64,000 bases of DNA from Ardenticatenaceae bacterium (GTDB lineage: Bacteria; Chloroflexota; Anaerolineae; Promineifilales; Promineifilaceae): positions 16,886-80,885 of the forward strand of contig JASJCR010000007.1 in the NCBI GenBank assembly GCA_030065875.1. Direction: 5' to 3'. The notes beneath the pieces were generated by a model. It was not told where the DNA came from. It saw only the letters and a program-made list of their open reading frames with translations, and did no database searches. The translations under genes were made by a program, and so were the position numbers. The stretch's first letter is position 1; every line of letters starts with the position of its first letter. Below, one piece after another: positions 17,100 through 24,909 of the stretch.

Positions 17100-17109
17100 G
17101 GAGTTAATT

Positions 17110-18549
17110 ATGTCATTAGTGATGAAATTTGGCGGAACATCCGTTGGTGGTGCGGCCGCCATGCGGGAAACGGCCGGCTTAATTGAAAAATTTCTGGCCG
17201 ATGAGAGTGAAATAATCGTTGTCGCTTCCGGCATGGGGTCAAAACCAATCAAGGTGACCGATTTGCTGCTTAATGGTTCTCAGGCCGCATTAGACGGGCA
17301 AATCGAGCAAATTGAAACCACGGCCAACCAGCTGCGGGCGATCCATGATGAAGCGATTGATGGCTTGCTCACCGACCCGGCCGTCAGGGACGCCGTGCGC
17401 GCCGAAGTCTATGCCTTTATCGAGCGCTTTGTTGAGCTGTGTAAGGCGATCAATGTGCTGGGCGAGATTTCTCTCCGGGCATCCGATGCCATTAGCGGGA
17501 TGGGCGAGCAGATGAGCGTGCGCATTCTGGCCGCTTATCTCACGCAGCGCGGCACTCCGGCTGAGGCTGTTGACGCCACCGACCTGATCGTCACCGATGA
17601 CTTTTTCACCTCAGCTACGCCGCTCATTGCCCAAACCAATCAAAAAACAAATGACCGGCTCCGGCCGCTGCTCGAGCGGGGGATCACCCCGATCGTCACC
17701 GGCTTTATCGCCGCCACCGCAGAAGGGGTGACGACAACACTCGGCCGCGGGGGTTCAGATTACAGCGCGGCGATCATCGGCCGGGCGCTGCACGCTCGTG
17801 AAGTGTGGATCTGGACCGATGTTGATGGGGTCATGAGCACCGATCCACGGGTGGTTCCCACCGCCCGGACCATTCCCACCTTAACCTACGGAGAAATTTC
17901 TGAGCTGGCCTATTACGGAGCCAAGGTCCTTCATCCGCGCACGATGCGGCCGGTGATGGAAAGTGGTATACCGCTGCGCATCAAAAACACCTTTAACCCC
18001 GATCACCCGGGCTCAGTCATTGTGGCCAACGGCGCTCCGGCCGATGGGGGAATTAAAGCGGTCACGGCGATTAAAGCCCTAAGCCTGGTAACGGTTGAAG
18101 GGCGGGGGATGATGGGCGTGCCCGGCGTCGCCGCCCGCACCTTTAAAGCGGTGGCCGAAACACGGTCCAGCGTGCTGATGATCACCCAATCCTCTTCCGA
18201 GCAGTCAATTTGTTTTGTGCTGCCCGAAGAAACTGCTGGAGAAGTCCTTGCATCTCTAAACGCCGAATTTGCCGAAGAGCTCAAACATCGCGATATTGAA
18301 AAAATTTGGTCCCTGCAGCCGGTGGCTATCGTCACGGCGGTTGGAGCCGGTATGCGGGGGATGCCGGGGATCGCCGGTCGGCTGTTCTCAGCTTTAGGCG
18401 CGGCCGAAGTCAATATTATGGCTATCGCCCAGGGTTCATCGGAGTGCGGTATCAGCGTTGTCGTTGACAGTGAAGATATTTCAGTAGCTGTGGAGAAAAT
18501 ACACGATTTAATATTAGACCACAGACCACAGACTTCAGACATCAGATAG
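17110..18549 (+). CDS. Aspartate kinase with tandem ACT domains
   Basis: Phosphorylates L-aspartate, the committed step to Met, Thr, Lys and SAM. Catalytic core 1-300 has KFGGTSVGG (6-14, catalytic K6), GRGGSDYSA and the active-site block ELAYYGAKVLHPRT (about 270-283). ACT domains cover about 320-470 (VTVEGRGMMGVPGVAA, then AVGAGMRGMPGIAG) and indicate feedback control by an amino acid. At 479 residues it is monofunctional, with no homoserine dehydrogenase domain. AGGAG lies 6 bases before the ATG. Control by the upstream SAM-I riboswitch is inferred from position and strand. The last codons (DHRPQTSDIR) are encoded by a CAGACCA word array and are probably an added tail. Confidence 0.95.
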   Translation: MSLVMKFGGTSVGGAAAMRETAGLIEKFLADESEIIVVASGMGSKPIKVTDLLLNGSQAALDGQIEQIETTANQLRAIHDEAIDGLLTDPAVRDAVRAEVYAFIERFVELCKAINVLGEISLRASDAISGMGEQMSVRILAAYLTQRGTPAEAVDATDLIVTDDFFTSATPLIAQTNQKTNDRLRPLLERGITPIVTGFIAATAEGVTTTLGRGGSDYSAAIIGRALHAREVWIWTDVDGVMSTDPRVVPTARTIPTLTYGEISELAYYGAKVLHPRTMRPVMESGIPLRIKNTFNPDHPGSVIVANGAPADGGIKAVTAIKALSLVTVEGRGMMGVPGVAARTFKAVAETRSSVLMITQSSSEQSICFVLPEETAGEVLASLNAEFAEELKHRDIEKIWSLQPVAIVTAVGAGMRGMPGIAGRLFSALGAAEVNIMAIAQGSSECGISVVVDSEDISVAVEKIHDLILDHRPQTSDIR

Positions 18550-18618
18550 GAAGCTGTTTGGGGGACAAAATACGTTTCAAAGGCAACCACTGTAGTCTGT
18601 TGTCTGTGGTCTGAAGTC
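18516..18618. repeat. CAGACCA word array forming an inverted pair between convergent genes
   Basis: Left arm 18516-18549 (ACCACAGACCACAGACTTCAGAC type) encodes the final residues of aspartate kinase. Right arm 18587-18618 (GTAGTCTGTTGTCTGTGGTC type) is its rough reverse complement and ends at the arsM stop. The two arms flank a 37-base loop, giving a hairpin between convergent genes that may act as a bidirectional transcription barrier. Confidence 0.65.
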
Positions 18619-19434
18619 TTACTTTCTTGCCATGATTCGCGCACTAAACACCCTTGACTTGGACAGCGCCAGCCCTATCACGCCGGCCAGCTCAAGATCC
18701 GGATTGTCACGATCGCAAATGGAGATATTTTTGAAGCCGGCCTTCTGCAGTTCAGTGACGTAATAATCCACCTCTTCCGCCCCGGCGATGCATCCTGACC
18801 AGGAAATCATATCGGCCCGCTCTTCTTCAGTCATATCACCCAGCCGCACCATATCGCTGACCGCCAGCTGGCCACCAGGTTTCAGGACGCGATAGGCCTC
18901 GCGAAAAACAGCCGGTTTGTCGGTGCTCAAATTGATCACGCAGTTGGAAATTATGACGTCGATTTGATTGTCTTCCACCGGCAATTTTTCAATTTGCCCT
19001 TTGCGAAACTCGACGTTGGCTTTTCCTACCTTAGCCAAATTTTGGTTGGCTTTTTCGAGCATGCTGTCCGTCATGTCCACCCCAATCACATAACCGGTTT
19101 CTCCTACTTCGTCCGCTGCCAAAAAGCAGTCAATCCCCCCGCCCGAGCCCAAATCAAGAACGGTTTGTCCGGTCTGCAAATTGGCCAGCGTGATCGGATC
19201 ACCGCAGCCGAGAGAAAGACCGGTTACTTCGAGCGGCAGGCTGGACGTATCAGCCTGATAAATGTTTTCAAAGTAAGCGTCTTCTGGGCTGCTTTCACAA
19301 CAGCTGCTGTCATCTGCGGCCGGTGAACAGCAGCTGGCGGCCGCCTCGTTTGCGTCAAAATTTGTGGCGATTTCGCTGTAGCGCTTCAAAACCGCTTCGC
19401 GTACTTCATCCGGCTGAACAACTTGATCGGACAT
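18619..19434 (-). CDS. arsM: Arsenite S-adenosylmethionine methyltransferase
   Basis: Class I SAM methyltransferase that methylates As(III) for detoxification. SAM-site motif LDLGSGGGIDCFLA lies at about 95-108. The three cysteines expected of ArsM are present: one in GGIDC, one in SNCVINL and one in SGCIAGA. An N-terminal Cys-rich stretch (ASCCSP, then SSCCESS) may add metalloid binding. At 271 residues it has normal size. The start at 19434 has AGGAGG 6 bases upstream; the longer frame is spurious. It sits downstream of arsR with its own matching operator, so arsenite-inducible control is likely. Confidence 0.95.
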   Translation of the reverse strand: MSDQVVQPDEVREAVLKRYSEIATNFDANEAAASCCSPAADDSSCCESSPEDAYFENIYQADTSSLPLEVTGLSLGCGDPITLANLQTGQTVLDLGSGGGIDCFLAADEVGETGYVIGVDMTDSMLEKANQNLAKVGKANVEFRKGQIEKLPVEDNQIDVIISNCVINLSTDKPAVFREAYRVLKPGGQLAVSDMVRLGDMTEEERADMISWSGCIAGAEEVDYYVTELQKAGFKNISICDRDNPDLELAGVIGLALSKSRVFSARIMARK

Positions 19435-19494
19435 ATTAACCTCCTGCCTGCTGGGTGAAATAAAAATCCCAGGCAAATATGATAATAAATTTAA

Positions 19495-19514
19495 ATATAG
19501 ATGGCTGTCTATAT
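19495..19514. promoter_or_regulatory. ArsR-type operator upstream of arsM
   Basis: A perfect 7-bp inverted repeat, ATATAGA and TCTATAT, separated by 6 bases, about 60 bases before the arsM start. A near-identical site precedes arsR. Spacing fits ArsR/SmtB winged-helix dimers. Inference: ArsR binding site. Confidence 0.75.
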
Positions 19515-19534
19515 GTTTTCTTAAAAAAAAGCTT

Positions 19535-19828
19535 TTAAACTTTTTCAGGAGCAAACAGCTGCATAATTTGCCCACAGCACAGCGCCACGACCTCCTGATT
19601 TAGCGTGTAAAAAATTTGCTTCCCCTCGCGCCGGGTGTCAACCAACCCCGCATCTCGCAAAATGCTTAGATGATGGGAAACGGTGGGCTGCGTGATGCCA
19701 TCGGCCATCTGCTTATTGAGACGATCAACTACATCACTGACGCACATCCACTCACAGCACAGGGAGTGCATAATTTTTTGCCGGGTGTCATCGGCAATCG
19801 CTTTGGCAAATGTTACGGAATCAATCAT
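19535..19828 (-). CDS. arsR: ArsR-family metalloid-responsive repressor
   Basis: A 97-residue winged-helix dimer that releases DNA when As(III) binds. The pattern is MIDSVTFAKAIADDTRQKIM, then the recognition helix TQPTVSHHLSILRDAGLV (about 54-71), then the wing REGKQIFYTLN. Metalloid ligands are probably the CCEWMC cysteines (about 23-28) and the late CC pair near residue 85. The start at the second ATG (19828) gives the family-like beginning; the first ATG, six codons upstream, lies inside the operator and is less likely. Upstream of arsM on the same strand; autoregulation is inferred from the operator. Confidence 0.93.
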   Translation of the reverse strand: MIDSVTFAKAIADDTRQKIMHSLCCEWMCVSDVVDRLNKQMADGITQPTVSHHLSILRDAGLVDTRREGKQIFYTLNQEVVALCCGQIMQLFAPEKV

Positions 19829-19836
19829 AAGCTTAC

Positions 19837-19856
19837 ATATAGACATTCATCTATGT
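19837..19856. promoter_or_regulatory. ArsR-type operator upstream of arsR
   Basis: ATATAGA and TCTATGT separated by 6 bases: the same half-sites and spacing as the site before arsM, with one mismatch. It lies 9-28 bases before the chosen arsR start, placed to block initiation. Inference: autoregulatory operator. Confidence 0.72.
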
Positions 19857-19933
19857 GTTCGTATTGTAACCCTCAATCTCTTCCCTGTCAAATGGAAACT
19901 GCGGTTCTTACCTTGGCAAACAAAGTACCCATA

Positions 19934-19972
19934 GAATTGACAGCTGACCATTGGCCATTGATTATTGACTGT
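19934..19972. repeat. ATTGAC/CATTGG word array
   Basis: A short run of related words (GAATTGAC, GACCATTGG, CCATTGATTATTGAC) in the 230-base gap between arsR and the YfhO-flippase gene. The rest of the gap shows no hairpin or clear promoter, and no ribosome site is evident before the downstream ATG. Confidence 0.35.
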
Positions 19973-20088
19973 TTTATGCCTTCCCTATGAAATCCCTACA
20001 ACGCATGCCAAACCCAGCGCTTTGCTCTATCATTGTGCGGCCTTCTGAGCGCCGCGACGATGTCTAAGGTGCTCCTATCAAGAGATTT

Positions 20089-23000
20089 ATGACCCAAAGA
20101 CAATTGCGTACCACCATTGCGGCCGCATTCGGCTTCTTCATATTGCCTCTACTCCTCTACTGGAATGTGACATTTGGGGAGCAAACGATGATCCCGGCCG
20201 ATAATCTCTTCCAATGGCAGCCCTGGCGAACCTATGCCGCCGATTTTGGCGTTTCCACACCGGAAAATGGCCTCTTAAGCGATATGGCCATTCAAAACTA
20301 CGTCTGGAAATCTTATATTCGCGAGACGCTGTTTGAGGGTGATATCCCCCTTTGGAATCCACACCTTTTTGGCGGCGCCCCATTCCTGGCCACCGGGCAA
20401 AACGCCGCTTACTATCCCTTCAGTATCCTGTTCCTGATAATGCCTCTGGCCAAGGCGTACGGCTGGTACACCGTCAGCCAGCTGTGGCTGGCCGGTTTTT
20501 GCATGTTTTTATTCATGCGTGTCCTACGGCTGCGGCCGGGCAGCGCCTTTATCGCCGGTCTGATTTTCCAGGGCTGTGGTTTTATGTTGGTCAGCGCGGC
20601 CGTTTTTCCCATGATCATCGGGGCCGCCGCCTGGCTGCCCCTTTGTCTGGCCTGCCTGGAGATGGTCATCAATACCACCACCAATCGCCTTGGAGATGGT
20701 CGAACCCTACCGTGGGCCGCTTTGGGAGCCCTGGCCCTCGGCTGCCAAATTCTGGCCGGTCATATTGAAATTACCTACTATACCCTGATTGTCATGGCGC
20801 TTTACGCTGCCTGGCGGCTGGCCAGCCGCTGGATTGCCGGGGTGTGGGAGGTGGGGCAGGGGCCGGAGTTTTGGCGACGGCTGGCCCGTCCACCCGCCTG
20901 GCTTCTAATCACCGTTATCATCGGCCTTATGCTGGGGGGAATTCAATTTATTCCCTTTTACGAAGTTGGCTCGACCAACTTTCGCGAAGGGTCAGCCACC
21001 CTGGAACAAATCCGCGATTGGGCGTTTCCTGAGAGACGGGCTCTCACGCTCTTCTTGCCGGATTTCTTTGGCAACCCGGCCGATCATACCTATACCGATG
21101 CCTTAACCGGCGAAACCATCCCCTTCTCGACCAATTATGACGGGAATTTGAACCCTCATGGGGCTCAAACCAGCAACTGGGGAATCAAAAATTACGTCGA
21201 AGGGGGAATTTACCTGGGCATTCTTCCCCTGGTATTGGCGCTGCTGGGGGTATGGTATGGTCTACAGCGGGGCACGACGGTTAGGGGGCTGGGCCACGGA
21301 ATCGGCCGCCGCCGCTCGGCCGTTGCTTTCTTTTCCGTCCTCTCTCTGCTTTCTCTGGCCTTTATCTTTGGCACCCCGCTTTACGCCATTCTCTACTATG
21401 GCTTTCCCGGTATCAATCAGCTTCATTCTCCCTTCCGCTGGGTATTTCCGCTTTCGCTGTGCGTGGCCGCGCTGGCGGCCTACGGAATGGAAGGCATAAG
21501 ATTGGACCACAGACCACAGACCACAGACCACAAAAGGTTTGCCTGTCTGAGGTCTGTAGTCTGTAGTCTGATGTCTCTTTCATTTCTTGCAGGGCTTTCT
21601 CTTTTCCTGATTCTTTGGCTCTCACGCTTTTTCTACACATCAGTGGAGCCTCTAATTGAACCGATTTTTCTGGGATTGGCGCAGGCCGCTGAGGCTTTCC
21701 CATCAACCCGTGCTTTTTACAGCTATCAATATTCCAACGCGCAGCATTTGGCACTGATGCTTATCGCGGCCGGGTTTGTATTGTGGGTCAGCCAGCGGCC
21801 GTTTTACTTGCCCAACCTCGTTCCACCTCCATCATTTAGCGACAGATTGATGCGCCTGCCACGTTTACAGCCGTTCGTGTGGCGCGTTTCCGGCTGGCTC
21901 ATGCGACAGGGTGATCCCCGGCCGGTGCCGCTCTATATTTCCCTGGCTGCGGGGGTGATCATCATCGACCTATTTGTGGTCGGCTACGGCTTTAACGCCA
22001 GCGTTGACCCGAAACTTCTGGAATTTAAGCCGCAGATGATCGAATGGCTCGAGCAGCAGCCCGATCCGCATTTATGGCGGGTAACCACCTTCGATAACAA
22101 AGGCACCAAGCCGTTTAACGCCAATTTGGCGTGGATGACCGGCTTTCAGGATGTGCGTGGTTACGACTCCATCATCGCCAAACAATACGTCGAATACATG
22201 AAGGCGATTGAGCCCCAAAACGAGCTTGATTTTAATCGCATTCAGCCCATCGGCAGTTGGGAAGCGCTCAATTCACCGCTGGTTGATCTGCTCGGAGTCA
22301 AATACGTCATTACGGAAGAGACCCTTGACCTGCCCAAGCTGCAGCTGGCCTGGGAAGGAGAAGGGGTTCGCGTTTATGAGAACCTGGCCGCCATGCCTCG
22401 TGCCTACCTGCTTGCGGATACCGCCACGGTGATCAGCGTACCACAGCAGGTTTACAAGCAGATGCAGGAGGTTGATCCCCGCTATTTTGCGATCGTGGTC
22501 CAGGACCCAGCGGAGCCCATGCAGGATGATCTGAGTCGGACATTGACCCACAGCTTCTTTGGCCCGGCCGACCCTCAAAATATACGAATAAATCAATATA
22601 CCAATCGACAAATACTAATCGACGCCCAGCCGCAGATTTCATCCTGGCTTGTTCTCAACGACACTTATTTTTCCGGGTGGCGGGCATTTGTTCGGCCGGT
22701 TGGCACCACTGAGGACGACGAAGTTGAAAAAACGATCTATCGCGTAAACGGCAATTTCCGTGGTGTGCTGCTTGAGCCTGGTGAGTGGACCATTCGCTTC
22801 CAATATACGCCGTTTACCCAATGGTTAGGCCTGTTAACTTCAGCGATGGGAGCCATCTTGGTGGCTTTTGCCGTTGTCGTGTGGGGGTGGCGTCGTTTTT
22901 ACCGGCCGCAGGGCGAATTGACCAATACCCGCTCCATCGCCAAAAACAGCCTGGCCCCGATGACCCTCAACCTCTTCAATCGAGGGATCGATTTTTTATT

Positions 23001-24372
23001 TGCGGCCTATTATTTGCGGCTGCTGGGGCCGGATGACGCCGGTGCATACGCCACAGCTATCACGATCGCCGGCCTCTATGAAATCCTCTCCAATTTTGGT
23101 TTAAACGCTTATTTGATTAGAGAGGTCTCGCAGGATAAATCCCGCACGAGCAGCTACCTCCTCAATACGACGATTTTGCGTTTGGGGACTGGGGCGTTGG
23201 CTTCCCTGCCGATCTTACTCTACACCTTTTCAACCGGATATGAAGAAAATACGATCTGGGCGGTTGGGTTCCTCATGATCGGCATGGTCTTCTCCGGTAT
23301 GGCGGCCGGGTTGACCGGCCTATTTTATGCTTATGAAGAGGCGGAGATCCCTGCGGCCGTAACCACCGTTACCACCCTGATGAAAGTTGGATTTGGGGTG
23401 GTGGTTTTGCTGGCCGGTTTTGGCTTTGTGGCCCTGGCCGCCAATTCAATCTTGGTCAACGTGATCACGCTGATTTTGCTTATTTTTATTGTCAGTCGTC
23501 GCTATACATTGAGTGGATCCTGGCGAATTGACTTTTCGCTGCAGCGACAGATGCTCATCCGAAGCTATCCGCTGATGATCAACCACATGTTGGCTACCGT
23601 TTACTGGCAGGTTGATGTCTTGATTTTGAGCGAGATGCGGGGAGACACCGTTGTCGGTTGGTACAACAGCGCATACAAATACGTCAACGCCTTTAATATT
23701 ATTCCCTCTTTTTTTACCTTTGCCCTCTTCCCCGTCATTTCTCGACAGGTGCAGAGCAACATCAATGATGCCCGCCGCACCTTCCGCATGTCGGCCAAAC
23801 TGCTCATGCTCGCAGCTTTACCCCTGGCGGCCATGGTCACGATCCTGGCTCCCATCATGATTCAGCTTCTCGGTGGGGCCGCCTTTGTTCCCGAAGGGCA
23901 AATTGCGCTGCAGGTTGTGATCTGGTCAATTCCTTTTGGATGGCTCAACAGCGTGACCAACTACGTCCTGATTTCTCTTGGACAGGAGAAGGTGCAGACG
24001 AGAGCGTTTATTGCCGGTGTTGGCTTCAACATCATTGCCAATATTCTCATCATTCCTTATTTGAGCTTTGTCGGTGCGGGTTTGACAACCATCGCTTCCG
24101 AAATGCTCCTTCTGGCCCTATTCAACTACTTCCTGATGCAAAAAATGCCGGCCGTGCGCTGGGTGGAACTGCTGTGGCGGCCGGTTTTGATCACGGCGGT
24201 CATGATGGGGGGGATGCTCCTGGCTAATTCGATCAATGTCTGGCTGGCCGTCGCCGTGGGGATTGTGGTTTACCCGGCCGGGTTATGGCTGCTGCGTGTC
24301 TTTGGTCAGGAGGAATTGGCTATTTTGCGCAGTATTGTGCCGCAAAAAATCGCCGAACGCATCGGGTTCTAG
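20089..24372 (+). CDS. YfhO-like membrane protein fused to a Wzx/MATE-type flippase
   Basis: A 1427-residue polytopic membrane protein made of two normally separate proteins. Residues 1 to about 930 are YfhO-like (GT-C-type fold implicated in glycosylating lipoteichoic acids or lipids). They include the first-loop stretch LWNPHLFGGAPFLATGQNAAYYP, here best described by residues W, P, H, F, G, P, F about 87-105, and an extracytoplasmic beta domain (about 640-900). From about 955 a full oligosaccharide flippase follows (LAPMTLNLFNRGIDFLF, then GLYEILSNFGLNAYLIREVS), with some twelve helices. A donor/transferase linked to a flippase suggests coupled glycan-lipid modification and translocation; this is inference. 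An in-frame word-array insertion lies at residues 472-497. Confidence 0.88.
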   Translation: MTQRQLRTTIAAAFGFFILPLLLYWNVTFGEQTMIPADNLFQWQPWRTYAADFGVSTPENGLLSDMAIQNYVWKSYIRETLFEGDIPLWNPHLFGGAPFLATGQNAAYYPFSILFLIMPLAKAYGWYTVSQLWLAGFCMFLFMRVLRLRPGSAFIAGLIFQGCGFMLVSAAVFPMIIGAAAWLPLCLACLEMVINTTTNRLGDGRTLPWAALGALALGCQILAGHIEITYYTLIVMALYAAWRLASRWIAGVWEVGQGPEFWRRLARPPAWLLITVIIGLMLGGIQFIPFYEVGSTNFREGSATLEQIRDWAFPERRALTLFLPDFFGNPADHTYTDALTGETIPFSTNYDGNLNPHGAQTSNWGIKNYVEGGIYLGILPLVLALLGVWYGLQRGTTVRGLGHGIGRRRSAVAFFSVLSLLSLAFIFGTPLYAILYYGFPGINQLHSPFRWVFPLSLCVAALAAYGMEGIRLDHRPQTTDHKRFACLRSVVCSLMSLSFLAGLSLFLILWLSRFFYTSVEPLIEPIFLGLAQAAEAFPSTRAFYSYQYSNAQHLALMLIAAGFVLWVSQRPFYLPNLVPPPSFSDRLMRLPRLQPFVWRVSGWLMRQGDPRPVPLYISLAAGVIIIDLFVVGYGFNASVDPKLLEFKPQMIEWLEQQPDPHLWRVTTFDNKGTKPFNANLAWMTGFQDVRGYDSIIAKQYVEYMKAIEPQNELDFNRIQPIGSWEALNSPLVDLLGVKYVITEETLDLPKLQLAWEGEGVRVYENLAAMPRAYLLADTATVISVPQQVYKQMQEVDPRYFAIVVQDPAEPMQDDLSRTLTHSFFGPADPQNIRINQYTNRQILIDAQPQISSWLVLNDTYFSGWRAFVRPVGTTEDDEVEKTIYRVNGNFRGVLLEPGEWTIRFQYTPFTQWLGLLTSAMGAILVAFAVVVWGWRRFYRPQGELTNTRSIAKNSLAPMTLNLFNRGIDFLFAAYYLRLLGPDDAGAYATAITIAGLYEILSNFGLNAYLIREVSQDKSRTSSYLLNTTILRLGTGALASLPILLYTFSTGYEENTIWAVGFLMIGMVFSGMAAGLTGLFYAYEEAEIPAAVTTVTTLMKVGFGVVVLLAGFGFVALAANSILVNVITLILLIFIVSRRYTLSGSWRIDFSLQRQMLIRSYPLMINHMLATVYWQVDVLILSEMRGDTVVGWYNSAYKYVNAFNIIPSFFTFALFPVISRQVQSNINDARRTFRMSAKLLMLAALPLAAMVTILAPIMIQLLGGAAFVPEGQIALQVVIWSIPFGWLNSVTNYVLISLGQEKVQTRAFIAGVGFNIIANILIIPYLSFVGAGLTTIASEMLLLALFNYFLMQKMPAVRWVELLWRPVLITAVMMGGMLLANSINVWLAVAVGIVVYPAGLWLLRVFGQEELAILRSIVPQKIAERIGF
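21504..21578. repeat. CAGACCA word array inserted in frame within the YfhO-flippase gene
   Basis: Four CACAGAC-type copies are followed, after a 14-base centre, by GGTCTGTAGTCTGTAGTCTG reverse-complement words: the same class as 18516-18618. It keeps the reading frame and encodes LDHRPQTTDHKRF and following residues in a loop between two predicted helices. It appears to be an insertion into an existing gene. Confidence 0.75.
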
Positions 24373-24433
24373 ACAAGCTCAAGACTTGTTGTGCGGATAT
24401 TTTTCGTAAAACTTTCTAATGACTACTTAGCTT

Positions 24434-24799
24434 ATGACTGTCTGGATATTTTTTAGCGTCATATTTATCCTGCTGGCGACCCTGATCAGTCTCGGTTTTT
24501 GGTCTGGAGAAAAAAAATGGATCAAGGATTTTATCATCGAAAGAGGTGGTATAGTTTATCAGATTGACTTTATAGGTTCGTTTCCAGCTAAAGGAATTAA
24601 AGAGATTACAACCAACAGGCGGATTTATTCAATTTCCTTTTATGACGAGAAAATGAGGGAACATCAAACGCGTTTAATCATCACACGACGCAAATTAGGA
24701 GAGATCGTCATGACCTGGGAAGAGGTTTACCCACCTTCCGACATATTGCCAAAGGGAGGTTCCGCCTTCTACGATTCGGGAAAGTTGATGCTGAAATAA
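24434..24799 (+). CDS. Small single-span membrane protein, unknown
   Basis: A 121-residue protein with an N-terminal transmembrane helix (about 4-24) and a soluble, beta-rich remainder with basic and acidic patches (TNRRIYSISFYDEK, then TRLIITRRKLGE). I do not recognise a family. Base composition is visibly more AT-rich than the neighbours, hinting at separate origin. No ribosome site is visible before the ATG, so the start is uncertain. It is followed after a few bases by a hairpin that may terminate both this gene and the convergent ATPase gene. Confidence 0.6.
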   Translation: MTVWIFFSVIFILLATLISLGFWSGEKKWIKDFIIERGGIVYQIDFIGSFPAKGIKEITTNRRIYSISFYDEKMREHQTRLIITRRKLGEIVMTWEEVYPPSDILPKGGSAFYDSGKLMLK

Positions 24800-24801
24800 A
24801 A

Positions 24802-24836
24802 AAGCCGACTAACCTCTGACAGAAGCTAATCGGCTT
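24802..24836 (-). terminator. Intrinsic terminator of the AAA ATPase gene
   Basis: AAGCCGA (24802-24808) pairs with TCGGCTT (24830-24836), with a CTTCT/AGAGG inner stem. On the minus strand it is followed by a T-rich tail (TTTTTTATTT). It lies about 70 bases past the ATPase stop and could stop the plus-strand small gene too. Confidence 0.65.
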
Positions 24837-24868
24837 AATACCTTTACTTTACCCAATGACGGTTCGGT

Positions 24869-24909
24869 GACATTTCTCTGGTCTCTTATCTCCTGTCTCT
24901 GGTCTTCTA
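24869..24909. repeat. GTCTCTG/GGTCTC word array at the ATPase stop codon
   Basis: Repeats of TCTCTGGTCTC and TCCTGTCTCTGGTC run right into the stop codon of the minus-strand ATPase gene, with no inverted partner nearby. Same word family as 37.06 and 63.76 kb. Confidence 0.45.
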
